This document shows, piece by piece, positions 47,501 to 57,439 of a stretch of 64,000 nucleotides of DNA. The notes beneath the pieces are model-generated. The model searched no databases and was not told the DNA's origin. It worked only from the letters and a program-made list of their open reading frames with translations. Origin of the DNA: Procambarus clarkii (taxonomy: Eukaryota > Arthropoda > Malacostraca > Decapoda > Cambaridae); the NCBI RefSeq assembly GCF_040958095.1, contig NC_091209.1, positions 8,595,830 through 8,659,829 of the forward strand. Direction: 5' to 3'. The stretch's first letter is position 1. Each line of letters opens with the position of its first letter. A program made the translations under genes and the position numbers.

Positions 47501-49222
47501 CATGATATACCACTCAACATGCCATGATATGCCACTCAGCATGCCATGATATACCACTCAGCATGCCATGATATCATCCCACTCAACATGCCATGATATG
47601 CCACTCAGCATGCCATGATATCATCCCACTCAGCATGCCATGATATACCCCTCAACATGCCATGATATCATCCCACTCAGCATGCCATGATATGCCACTC
47701 AGCATGCCATGATATACCACTCAGCATGCCATGATATCATCCCACTCAACATGCCATGATATCATCCCACTCAACATGCCATGATATGCCACTCAGCATG
47801 CCATGATATACCACTCAACATGCCATGATATCATCCCACTCAGCATGCCATGATATACCACTCAACATGCCATGATATCATCCCACTCAGCATGCCATGA
47901 TATACCACTCAACATGCCATGATATCATCCCACTCAACATGCCATGATATGCCACTCAGCATGCCATGATATACCACTCAACATGCCATGATATCATCCC
48001 ACTCAGCATGCCATGATATACCACTCAACATGCCATGATATCATCCCACTCAGCATGCCATGATATACCACTCAACATGCCATGATATACCACTCAGCAT
48101 GCCATGATATGCCACTCAGCATGCCATGATATACCACTCAACATGCCATGATATACCACTCAGCATGCCATGATATACCACTCAGCATGCCATGATATGC
48201 CACTCAGCATGCCATGATATACCACTCAACATGCCATGATATGCCACTCAGCATGCCATGATATACCACTCAACATGCCATGATATCATCCCACTCAACA
48301 TGTCATGATATGCCACTCAACATGCCATGATATGCCACTCAGCATGCCATGATATACCACTCAGCATGCCATGATATACCACTCAACATGCCATGATATA
48401 CCACTCAACATGCCATGATATGCCACTCAACATGCCATGATATCATCCCACTCAACATGCCATGATATGCCACTCAACATGCCATGATATCATCCCACTC
48501 AACATGCCATGATATGCCACTCAGCATGCCATGATATACCACTCAACATGCCATGATATGCCACTCAACATGCCATGATATCATCCCACTCAACATGCCA
48601 TGATATGCCACTCAGCATGCCATGATATGCCACTCAACATGCCATGATATGCCACTCAACATGCCATGATATCATCCCACTCAACATGCCATGATATGCC
48701 ACTCAACATGCCATGATATGCCACTCAACATGCCATGATATCATCCCACTCAACATGCCATGATATGCCACTCAGCATGCCATGATATACCACTCAACAT
48801 GCCATGATATCATCCCACTCAGCATGCCATGATATACCACTCAACATGCCATGATATGCCACTCAGCATGCCATGATATACCACTCAGCATACCATGATA
48901 TCATCCCACTCAACATGCCATGATATGCCACTCAACATGCCATGATATGCCACTCAGCATGCCATGATATACCACTCAGCATACCATGATATCATCCCAC
49001 TCAACATGCTATGATATGCCACTCAACATGCCATGATATGCCACTCAGCATGCCATGATATACCACTCAGCATACCATGATATCATCCCACTCAACATGC
49101 CATGATATGCCACTCAACATGCCATGATATGCCACTCAACATGCCATGATATGCCACTCAACATGCCATGATATACCACTCAGCATGCCATGATATACCA
49201 CTCAGCATGCCATGATATCATG
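44516..49222. repeat. 22/25-bp satellite array, about 4.7 kb
   Basis: The core unit CACTCAACATGCCATGATAT is followed by GC or AC (22 bp) or CATCC (25 bp), with a common AAC/AGC variant; about 200 units. Each unit contains CATG twice and the dyad CATGCCATG. The array is organised: a 1,916-bp block is tandemly duplicated (about 44640-46556 and 46556-48515), and a 91-bp block is repeated three times near 48840-49090. Confidence 0.95.
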
Positions 49223-49439
49223 CAACTCAGGAAGCTGTCGATTTTCAGCGTTGTTTTCTTTACTGAGCGTATACCTGGCTCCTGCCTCGGTGCTTGCAGA
49301 CGCACGCACACATCTGCACAGTCTTGTCCCCGACTTACAGCTTTCTTAAAAGTTTGAACACCACCTTACATGTTTTCTCAAGAACACGATCCTGTGTTCT
49401 TTGTATCCCCCGAGCTCTTAATTATTGCTGGGTGTATAG

Positions 49440-49970
49440 GTGGGGGTAGATGGGTGAACTGGCACCCTACAGGGGTGGTGGGTGTAGGTGGCGGGTGTAG
49501 GTGGTGGGTGTAGGTGGTGGGTGTAGGTAATGGGTGTAGGTGGTGGGTGTAGGTGGAGGGTGTAGGTAGTGGGTGTAGGTAGTGGGTGTAGGTGGAGGGT
49601 GTAGGTGATGGGTGTAGGTGATGGGTGGAGGTGGAGGGTGTAGGTGGTGGGTGTAGGTGGTGGGTGCAGGTGGAGGGTGTAGGTGGTGGGTGTAGGTGGG
49701 GGGTGTAGGTGGTGGGTATAGGTAATGGGTGTAGGTGGTGGGTGTAGGTGGAGGGTGTAGGTAGTGGGTGTAGGTAGTGGGTGTAGGTGGAGGGTGTAGG
49801 TGATGGGTGTAGGTGATGGGTGGAGGTGGAGGGTGTAGGTGGAGGGTGTAGGTGGTGGGTGCAGGTGGAGGGTGTAGGTGGTGGGTGTAGGTGGGGGGTG
49901 TGGGTGGTGGGTGCAGGTGGTGGGTGTAGGTGGTGGGTGTAGGTGGTGGGTGTAGGTGGGAGGGTAGCGG
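49440..49970. repeat. 13-bp minisatellite with 195-bp higher-order repeat
   Basis: TGTAGGTGGTGGG (13 bp) and variants (TAAT, TAGT, TGGA, TGAT) repeat about 38 times. A block beginning GGTAATGGGTGTAGG at 49526 recurs at 49721, a 195-bp (15-unit) shift. The opposite strand reads as a His/Pro/Thr-rich open frame, an artefact. Confidence 0.9.
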
Positions 49971-50016
49971 GTGTGGCTGGTGTCGTGGGTCTAAGCTGAG
50001 GGATCCTAACAGCGTA

Positions 50017-50178
50017 CAATAACGTGACTGAAGAGATCACGACCAAACCGCACTTCAGTAAATAAAGAAACTATCACGTTTCGGTCCGTCCTGGACCATT
50101 ACCAAGGCTTATAATGGTCCAAGATGGACCGAAACGTCGCAGATTCTTCACTGTCTAATGTGTGGTTTTGCCCATCAA
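50017..50178. repeat. Foldback element, compact variant
   Basis: Left arm AATAACGTGACTGAAG ... TTTCGGTCCGTCCTGGACCA and right arm TGGTCCAAGATGGACCGAAA ... CTAATGTGTGGTT are inverted copies separated by only about 15 bp. It is a diverged relative of 55486-55692. Confidence 0.75.
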
Positions 50179-50369
50179 TGGAGGCTAAGTAACCTATTCC
50201 ACAATAATGTTATATTTAAAACCGTTGTGTGTACTGTAGACGACCAGGCGGGTGGACAGGACACTCCGGGGGAGAAGAAATAACATCATGAACAAAGAGT
50301 AAATATCTCGTTGTTCTGAACGACGCGAGAACCTTGGCTGTGTGCTTTGTTAACCTTGCACTCTCTTAG

Positions 50370-50818
50370 TTAGGTAAGGAATGAGTGCGTGGAATGTTTA
50401 CCGTGCCCAGTGTTAGGTAAGGAATGAGTGCGTGGAATGTTTACCGTGCCCAGTGTTAGGTAGGGAATGAGTGCATGGAATGTTTACCGTGCCCAGTGTT
50501 AGGTAAGGAATGAGTGCGTTGAATGTTTACCGTGCCCAGTGTTAGGTAAGGAATGAGTGCGTGGCATGTTTACCGTGCCCAGTGTTAGGTAAGGAATGAG
50601 TGCATGGCATGTTTACCGTGCCCAGTGTTAGGTAAGGAATGAGTGCATGGCATGTTTACCGTGCCCAGTGTTAGGTAAGGAATGAGTGCATGGCATGCTT
50701 ACCGTGCCCAGTGTTAGGTAAGGAATGAGTGCATGGCATGTTTACCGTGCCCAGTGTTAGGTAAGGAATGAGTGCATGGCATGTTTACCGTGCCCAGTGT
50801 TAGGTAAGGAATGAGTGC
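50370..50818. repeat. 43-bp minisatellite just upstream of gene C
   Basis: GGAATGAGTGCGTGGAATGT plus TTACCGTGCCCAGTGTTAGG plus TAA repeats 10-11 times, ending about 85 bp before the exon C start codon. Each unit carries TTAGGTAAGGA, a strong match to the 5' splice consensus AG/GTAAG. Confidence 0.92.
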
Positions 50819-50902
50819 GTGCCCCAGCCCGCCTGAGGCCAGCGTGTGCCCACGGGCATGAAGGCCACCACAACACGTCAGTGTAGCTGAGAGAGCCAGA
50901 CG

Positions 50903-51106
50903 ATGCGGTGTTTGGAGTGCCTGGTTGTCTCCTGTGTGGCCATTGGCCCGTCGATGGCACTCTTGGCCCTCCTCTTCTACAACCACAAGGTCGACCCCAA
51001 TACCTTCTTCATCGTGCTCTGCATCACCGCCTTGTGCTGCTGCTTCACCTGCCTCTGGCACCGCTGGTGGCGCCGACGGGGCTCCTACCTTCAACACGCC
51101 CTTCAG
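50903..51106 (+). CDS. Gene C exon 1: two-TM N-terminal part
   Basis: The exon encodes 68 residues from ATGCGG. Helices lie at about 7-26 (VVSCVAIGPSMALLALLF, with the mid-helix Pro seen in A and B) and 35-52 (FFIVLCITALCCCFTCLW, Cys-rich). A strongly basic HRWWRRR cluster and QHALQ follow, ending on CAG with a GTTAGC donor, phase 0. The partner is the terminal exon at 57907 (phase 0), giving a protein of 160 residues. TCAGTG at 50878-50883 could be an initiator; no TATA box is seen at the right distance. A 10-codon upstream frame starts at 50859 if transcription begins earlier. The juxtamembrane cysteines could be palmitoylated (inference). Family not recognised. Confidence 0.72.
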
Positions 51107-51249
51107 GTTAGCTCCTGTCTACGCCTCAGGCGAGGTGGGCTTCATGACCGGGACCTGAACACCTTACTGGAAACTGCAGCGAAATACTCGTGTCGTACTT
51201 TGATGTGCACGCACGCACGCACGCACGCACACACAGGCTACCAGCCTGT

Positions 51250-51282
51250 GGGCTACCAGGCCCTATGGGCCCTGGTAGCCTG
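51250..51282. repeat. Perfect 10-bp inverted repeat
   Basis: GGCTACCAGG and CCTGGTAGCC flank a 10-base loop at about 51251-51281, within intron 1 of gene C. The loop itself (CCCTATGGGC) is partly palindromic. It directly precedes the composite SINE. Confidence 0.7.
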
Positions 51283-51285
51283 GTA

Positions 51286-51565
51286 TGGGGCATTGTAGCC
51301 TGGTGGATAGCGCGCAGGACTCGTAATTCTGTGGCGCGGGTTTGATTCCCGCACCATGCAGAAACAAATGGGCAAAGTTTCTTTCACCCTGAATGCCCCT
51401 GTTACCTAGCAGTAAATAGGTACCTGGGAGTTAGTCAGCTGTCACGGGCTGCTTCCTGGGGTGTGTGTGTGGGGGGGGGGGTGGAAAAAAATAGTAGTTA
51501 GTAAAGAGATGATTGACAGTTGAGAGGCGGGCCGAAAGAGCAAAGCTCAACCCCCGCAAACACAA
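51286..51565 (+). mobile_element. Composite SINE with LINE-type 3' tail
   Basis: The head is tRNA-like but differs from type 1 (TAGCCTGGTGGATAGCGC, B box GGGTTTGATTCCCGC). The body is that of type 1 (CCTAGCAGTAAATAGGTACC, CTGTCACGGGCTGCTTCC). After a GT/G run, the tail GACAGTTGAGAGGCGGGCCG, AGCTCAACCCCCGCAAACAC and AACTAGGTGAATAC is nearly the same as the 3' end of the LINE at 52483-54436. An (AC)n tract follows. A shared 3' end is how SINEs borrow a LINE's reverse transcriptase. Confidence 0.8.
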
Positions 51566-51572
51566 CTAGGTG

Positions 51573-51573
51573 A

Positions 51574-51659
<86 letters not shown>

Positions 51660-51700
51660 CCTACACACACACACACACAGCCTACCTGTAACGATTCGAC

Positions 51701-51735
<35 letters not shown>

Positions 51736-51760
51736 CCACACACACACACACACAGCCTAC
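51573..51760. repeat. (AC)n microsatellite with duplicated LINE junction
   Basis: A long (AC)n tract at 51575-51658 is followed by shorter AC tracts that alternate with CAGCCTACCTGTAACGATTC, present twice (about 51678 and 51751). The second of these is the 5' junction of the next LINE fragment, so the microsatellite and junction were duplicated together. Confidence 0.85.
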
Positions 51761-51763
51761 CTG

Positions 51764-52456
51764 TAACGATTCGAGAAAGAGACCTGGGAGTGGATGTGAC
51801 ACCTAATCTAACTCCTGAGGCACATATAAATAGGATAACGACAGCAGCGTACTCTACACTGGCGAAAATTAGAACTTCATTCAGAAACCTAAATGAGGAA
51901 GCTTTTAGGGCGCTTTACACTGCCTACGTGAGACCCGTCTTAGAGTATGCCGCGCCATCATGGAGCCCCCACCTGAAGAAACACATAAAGAAACTGGAGA
52001 AGGTTCAGAGGTTTGCGACGAGGCTTGTCCCAGAGCTACGAGGGATGGGATATGAAGAGCGGCTGAAGGAACTGAACCTTACGACACTAGAGAAAAGAAG
52101 GGAGAGAGGAGATATGATAGGGACATATAAAATACTCAGGGGAATTGACAAAGTGGAAATAGATCAAATGTTCACACGTAATAATAACAAAACGAGGGGA
52201 CATGGGTGGAAACTGGAAACTCAGATGAGTCACAGAGATGTTAGGAAGTTTTCTTTTAGCGTGAGAGTAGTAGAAAAATGGAATGCACTTGGGGAACAGG
52301 TTGTGGAAGCAAATACTATTCATACTTTTAAAACTAGGTATGATAGGGAAATGGGACAGGAGTCATTGCTGTAAACAACCGATAGCTAGAAAGGCGGGAT
52401 CCAAGAGTCAATGCTCGATCCTGCAAGCACATATAGGTGAGTACATATAGGTGAGT
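51764..52456 (+). pseudogene. 5'-truncated L2/CR1-like LINE, C-terminal part with intact frame
   Basis: The frame to the stop at 52374 carries ERDLGVDVTPNLTPEAHI, RPVLEYAAPSWSPHLKKH, KVQRFATRLVPELRGMGY and VRVVEKWNALGEQVVEAN, the conserved C-terminal part of L2/CR1-type reverse-transcriptase proteins. A 3' UTR with GGCGGGATCCAAGAGTCAAT, AAGCACATATAGGTGAGTAC and (AC)n follows. The catalytic domain is missing because the copy is truncated, not frameshifted. Confidence 0.82.
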
Positions 52457-52482
52457 ACACACACACACACACACACACACAC
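52457..52482. repeat. (AC)n end of the LINE fragment
   Basis: GTGAGTACACACAC... closes one LINE copy, and the next LINE copy begins at its far edge. Confidence 0.85.
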
Positions 52483-54430
52483 AGTGCCAGTGTCCGGAAT
52501 AACAGAACACCAGAAAGCAGGGAGAGATACCAGAGAACCAGGAATGAGTACGTCAGGGTGAGAAGAGAAGCAGAGAAAAATTTTGAAAATGATATAGCAA
52601 ACAAAGCCAAGACCGAACCAAAGCTACTCCACAGTCACATCAGAAGGAAAACAACAGTGAAAGAACAGGTATTGAAACTTAGAACAGGCGAGGACAGGTA
52701 TACAGAGAATGACAGAGAGGTGTGTGAGGAACTCAACAAGAGGTTCCAGGAGGTCTTCACAATAGAACAGGGTGAGGTCACTGTGCTAGGAGAAAGGGAG
52801 GTAAACCAGGCGGCCTTGGAGGAGTTCGAAATTACGAGAGAGGAGGTCAAGAGACACCTGCTGGATCTGGATGTTAGAAAGGCGGTTGGTCCAGATGGGA
52901 TCTCACCATGGGTACTGAAAGAGTGTGCAGAGGCACTTTGCTTGCCACTCTCCATAGTGTATAGTAAATCACTAGAGACGGGAGACCTACCAGAAATATG
53001 GAAGACGGCGAATGTGGTCCCAATATACAAAAAGGGCGACAGACAAGAGGCACTGAACTACAGGCCAGTGTCCTTGACTTGTATACCATGCAAGGTGATG
53101 GAGAAGATCGTGAGAAAAAACCTGGTAACACATCTGGAGAGAAGGGACTTCGTGACAAATCGCCAACATGGATTCAGGGAGGGTAAATCTTGCCTTACAG
53201 GCTTGATAGAATTCTACGATCAGGTGACACAGATTAAGCAAGAAAGAGAGGGCTGGGCGGACTGCATTTTCTTGGATTGTCGGAAAGCCTTTGACACAGT
53301 ACCGCATAAGAGGCTGGTACATAAGCTGGAGAGACAGGCAGGTGTAGCTGGTAAGGTGCTCCAGTGGATAAGGGAGTATCTAAGCAATAGGAAGCAGAGA
53401 GTTACGGTGAGGGGTGAGACCTCCGATTGGCGTGAAGTCACCAGTGGAGTCCCACAGGGCTCTGTACTCGGTCCTATCTTGTTTCTGATATATGTAAATG
53501 ATCTCCCAGAGGGTATCGATTCATTTCTCTCAATGTTTGCGGACGATGCTAAAATTATGAGAAGGATTAAAACAGAAGAGGGCTGTTTGAGGCTTCAAGA
53601 AGACCTAGACAAGCTGAAGGAATGGTCGAACAAATGGTTGTTAGAGTTTAACCCAACCAAATGTAATGTAATGAAGATAGGTGTAGGGAGCAGGAGGCCA
53701 GATACAAGGTATCATCTGGGAGAGGAAATTCTTCAGGAGTCAGAGAAGGAAAAAGACTTGGGGGTTGATATCACGCCAGACCTGTCTCCTGCAGCACATA
53801 TCAAGCGGATAACATCAGCGGCATATGCCAGGCTGGCCAACATACGAACGGCATTCAGAAACTTGTGTAAAGAATCATTCAGAACTTTGTATACCACATA
53901 TGTCAGGCCAATCCTGGAGTATGCAGCCCCAGCATGGAGTCCATATCTAGTCAAGGATAAGACTAAACTGGAAAAGGTTCAAAGGTTTGCCACCAGACTA
54001 GTACCCGAGCTGAGAGGTATGAGCTACGAGGAGAGACTACGGGAATTAAACCTCACTTCGCTGGAAGACAGAAGAGTTAGGGGGGACATGATCACCACAT
54101 TCAAGATTCTGAAGGGGATTGATAGGGTAGATAAAGACAGTCTATTTACCACAAGGGGAACACGCACAAGGGGACACAGGTGGAAACTGAGTGCCCAAAT
54201 GAGCCACAGAGATATTAGAAAGAACTTTTTTAGTGTCAGAGTGGTTGACAAATGGAATGCATTAGGGGGTGATGTGGTGGAGGCTGACTCCATACACAGT
54301 TTCAAATGTAGATATGATAGAGCCCAATAGGCTCAGGAACCTGTACACCAGTTGATTGATAGTTGAGAGGCGGGACCAAAGAGCCAGAGCTCAACCCCCG
54401 CAAGCACAACTAGGTGAGTACAACTAGGTG

Positions 54431-54436
<6 letters not shown>
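52483..54436 (+). pseudogene. 5'-truncated L2/CR1-like LINE with complete reverse transcriptase
   Basis: A single open frame runs from the truncation point to a stop at 54330. Reverse-transcriptase blocks are present in order: VGPDGISPWVLKE, NYRPVSLTCIPCKVMEKI, RQHGFREGKSCLTGL, FLDCRKAFDTVPHKRL, SGVPQGSVLGPILFLIY, catalytic FADDAKIM, and LEFNPTKCNVMKIG, then the EKDLGVDITPDLSPAAHI C-terminal region. The endonuclease domain is absent (5' truncation). The 3' UTR has GATAGTTGAGAGGCGGGACC and AACTAGGTGAGTAC before (AC)n. The frame of more than 600 codons without a stop suggests a recent insertion. Confidence 0.88.

Positions 54437-54507
<71 letters not shown>
54432..54507. repeat. (AC)n microsatellite at the LINE 3' end
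   Basis: An uninterrupted (AC)n of about 72 bases starts at the TGAGTAC that ends the LINE. Confidence 0.95.
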
Positions 54508-54509
<2 letters not shown>

Positions 54510-54607
54510 GACAGTGTTGTACTAAACAATACGTTGTTTGGTGTATACAAAACACCTTGACAAAAGCACACACACTTGTGAAGACAATAACTTGCAGAGT
54601 TGTCCAT

Positions 54608-55230
54608 GACGGTGTGGGTCATGTGTCGTAGGGTGTAGGCCATGTGTCGTAGGGCGTAGGTCATGTGTCGTAGGGTGTAGGTCATGTGTCGTAGGGCGTA
54701 GGTCATGTGTCGTAGGGCGTAGGTTATGTGTCGTAGGGTGTAGGTCATGTGTCGTTGGGTGTAGGTCATGTGTCGTAGGGTGTGGGTCATGTGTCGTAGG
54801 GTGTAGGTCATGTGTCGTAGGGTGTGGGTCAAGTGTCGTAGGGTGTGGGTCAAGTGTCGTAGGGTGTAGGTTATGTGTCGTAGGGTGTAGGTCATGTGTC
54901 GTAGGGTGTAGGTCATGTGTCGTAGGGTGTGGGTCAAGTGTCGTAGGGTGTGGGTCAAGTGTCGTAGGGTGTAGGTTATGTGTCGTAGGGTGTAGGTCAT
55001 GTGTCGTAGGGTGTAGGTCATGTGTCGTAGGGTGTAGGTCAAGTGTCGTAGGGTGTGGGTCAAGTGTCGTAGGGTGTGGGTCAAGTGTCGTAGGGTGTAG
55101 GTTATGTGTCGTAGGGTGTAGGTCATGTGTCGTAGGGTGTAGGTCATGTGTCGTAGGGTGTAGGTCAAGTGTCGTAGGGTGTGGGTCAAGTGTCGTAGGG
55201 TGTAGGTCAAGTGTCGTAGGGTGTAGGTTA
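54608..55230. repeat. 21-bp minisatellite, about 30 copies
   Basis: GTGTCGTAGGGTGTAGGTCAT (21 bp) repeats with TGTAGG/TGTGGG and CATG/CAAG variants. Variant order is itself periodic after about 54780 (blocks of six to seven units). The period of 21 keeps a minus-strand Thr/Tyr/Leu/Arg frame open, an artefact. Confidence 0.95.
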
Positions 55231-55485
55231 TCTCCTGACCTTCCTCACCAAGCTGCCCATGTTGATGTCTATCATATAATTATCCTCAAGGTTGCATAAC
55301 ACTGCCATTGTTACGTGCAAGCAAAGTGCATTGTTTTGTCTATTGAATATCTCTGTTTTAAGTAGAGGTTTTCGTTGAAGAAATACCTTATCTAACTCAG
55401 TGACGTCTGTGTCTTCTGTTAGACTACTGTGCTCTCTATAAGAAAAGTTAGCAGTGTTATCAAGCTGACAATTTTGTGTATATAC
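55231..55485. other. Spacer in gene C intron
   Basis: About 255 bp without a named repeat or exon. A minus-strand frame through it has no recognisable domain. Confidence 0.4.
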
Positions 55486-55692
55486 ATGTTGACCAGACCA
55501 CACACTAGAAGGTGAAGGGACGACGACGTTTCGGTCCGTCCTGGACCATTCTCAAGTCGATAGTGAATGTGTTCTTGGGTCTCCCAATCGACTTGAGAAT
55601 GGTCCAGGACGGGCCGAAACGTCGTCGTCCCTTCACCTTCTAGTGTGTGGTCTGGTCAACATACTTCAGCCACGTTATTGTGACTCATCGCC
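55486..55692. repeat. Foldback element, complete compact copy
   Basis: Arms of about 90 bp (TGTTGACCAGACCACACACT ... CATTCTCAAGTCGAT and its reverse complement) are separated by about 20 bp. Within each arm GGTCC-AGGAC-GGACC is a small hairpin followed by GAAAC. It shows the family's full structure. Confidence 0.85.
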
Positions 55693-55739
55693 TCCATGTG
55701 TATATATATACATATTGTGTTGATTATTTTGTTGTTTAG

Positions 55740-55877
55740 GGCAGCTATCCCCGTGCCAAGTGCTGTTGCACAGGAGTGAATGGCCTCAAGGATACGAAGG
55801 CATTGTTCTCAGCGCTTATACCCGTCGAGCCTTACCACAGCCATGAATGGAGCAAGCGGCGGGTAGAGCACTGGTGA
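55740..55877 (+). other. Possible small exon in gene C intron
   Basis: TTGTTGTTTAG/G is a fair acceptor, and the following 45 codons are open in phase 0 (GSYPRAKCCCTGVNGL ... HEWSKRRVEHW) to a TGA. The composition looks protein-like, and the phase fits the donors of exons B and C. It has no PPxY motif and no known domain, and it could equally be a repeat fragment. It would give an alternative C terminus if used. Confidence 0.25.
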
Positions 55878-55912
55878 ACAATGACCACAGTTACCACAAG
55901 ATCAACACCACT

Positions 55913-56343
55913 ATAACACCACACTTGGACCGCTGTAACACTTGGACTGCTGTAACACTTGCACCGCTGTAACACTTGCACCGCTGTAACACTTGGACCG
56001 CTGTAACACTTGGACCGCTGTAACACTTGGACCGCTGTAACACTTGGACCGCTGTAACACTTGCACCGCTGTAACACTTGCACCGCTGTAACACTTGCAC
56101 CGCTGTAACACTTGCACCGCTGTAACACTTGCACCGCTGTAACACTTGCACCGCTGTAACACTTGCACCGCTGTAACACTTGCACCGCTGTAACACTTGG
56201 ACCGCTGTAACACTTGGACCGCTGTAACACTTGCACCGCTGTAACACTTGGACCGCTGTAACACTTGCACCGCTGTAACACTTGCACCGCTGTAACACTT
56301 GCACCGCTGTAACACTTGCACCGCTGTAACACTTGCACCGCTG
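55913..56343. repeat. 17-bp minisatellite, about 25 copies
   Basis: GCACCGCTGTAACACTT (17 bp) with a GGACC variant. Because the period is not a multiple of three and contains no stop on the minus strand, all three minus frames are open; none is a gene. Confidence 0.95.
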
Positions 56344-56526
56344 CTACCATCTTGACACAAGAACACAAACCACAACATCGCCACTACAACTATAGAACAC
56401 ATCCAACCATGTACAGGGAATACAAGAAAGAGGAAAGAGTAATGAAGGAAATGATCCATAAAGGAGGACAAAGCTCAACCCTTAACCAAAACACAGACTC
56501 CATCTTATACTATAACACAAAGATGA

Positions 56527-56805
56527 CCACCGACCTTACCTAACCTTCTTAGTATGTTAAGATAAGCATGTTATTGCTTCTTATTTACAATTATTACTTA
56601 ACCTATCAACGGTATAGGTTAAGTAATAATTGTAATTAAGAAGCAATAAGATGCTTATCTTAACATACTAAGAAGGTTAGGTTAGGTCGGTGTTTTCTAT
56701 GAAGCTTTTCAAGGTAAACTACAATATTTATAATCAATTAGTATGTCACATATGCACTTATTAAATAAGCCAATATTGACTGTAAGCAAGTGCGAGAACG
56801 GGTTG
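56527..56805. mobile_element. Second copy of the foldback MITE, one end lost
   Basis: ACCGACCTTACCTAACCTTC and its reverse complement pair across a central ATCAACGGT. The right terminus GCGAGAACGGGTTG is intact, and the left terminal part present at 10106 is missing. It is clearly diverged from that copy. Confidence 0.8.
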
Positions 56806-57439
56806 TATATATGTACACCTGCCCCCAACGAAGGATGTAACCTTTAATCTATGTACATAGGTATGACGTCGACCAAGCTAACGAGGCATTTAACCTGTCA
56901 TCTTCTATCAGGTGCCCCCCCCCCCCCCCCCTACAAATCACATGATACAAGCCCATGACTTTCTCTTAACAAGAGAAATGCTGAATTAAAACACTTGCAT
57001 ATTAGACAAAACCCAAGATGTAAGAAGATTATAAATTCTTGAAGGTCTATGCATAAAAGTAGAACAACCCACCATAAACATGCACATTAAAGAATTATTC
57101 ACTCTTCCCACACCATGAGAGTGAGAACAACACCAGAATGTAAACATGCCAGTGACGACGTTACTGACCAAAACACAATTCCCACTACAGTTACCCGAGC
57201 TACAATTATCCTATCACCTCACTTTTCCTTGTGTGTTCACTTTACCTCTATTCTTTTTCTTAGTCTTTTCTCCTGAGATAGTTATGTCAGGAGAGGTCAG
57301 TTACCTGACCTCTCAGTGTTATATATCATGTGATCCCTCATGGCTCCTCACTTGAGAATGAACCATGTAGGTTCCAAGCATGTCCAATTATAAAGGTACA
57401 ATACATTAGTGATCTTACTCAAATCGTTTTTAATTGATG
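56806..57439. other. Spacer with C run and a small hairpin
   Basis: A run of about 18 C lies at 56915-56932. GAGAGGTCAG-TTAC-CTGACCTCTC at about 57290-57313 is a perfect 10-bp stem. No exon is supported. Confidence 0.5.

Noticed and set aside
44516-49222. CRISPR-like regular repeats
   Set aside because: Units are contiguous or differ by 3 bp, with no unique spacers; the genome is eukaryotic.
49378-50046. His/Pro/Thr-rich 222-codon frame
   Set aside because: Product of the 13-bp minisatellite read over 39-bp superperiods.
50370-50818. Arthropod telomere-type TTAGG repeat
   Set aside because: TTAGG occurs once per 43-bp unit only; there is no (TTAGG)n run.
51498-51806. Cys/Val- and Thr/His-repeat frames
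   Set aside because: Translations of (AC)n/(GT)n microsatellite.
54410-55210. 266-codon Thr/Leu/Arg/His repeat frame
   Set aside because: Period 21 of the minisatellite; it runs on into the (AC)n tract.
55832-56471. Three overlapping minus-strand frames of 137-186 codons
   Set aside because: The 17-bp array gives the same peptide in all three frames, the signature of a stop-free repeat.
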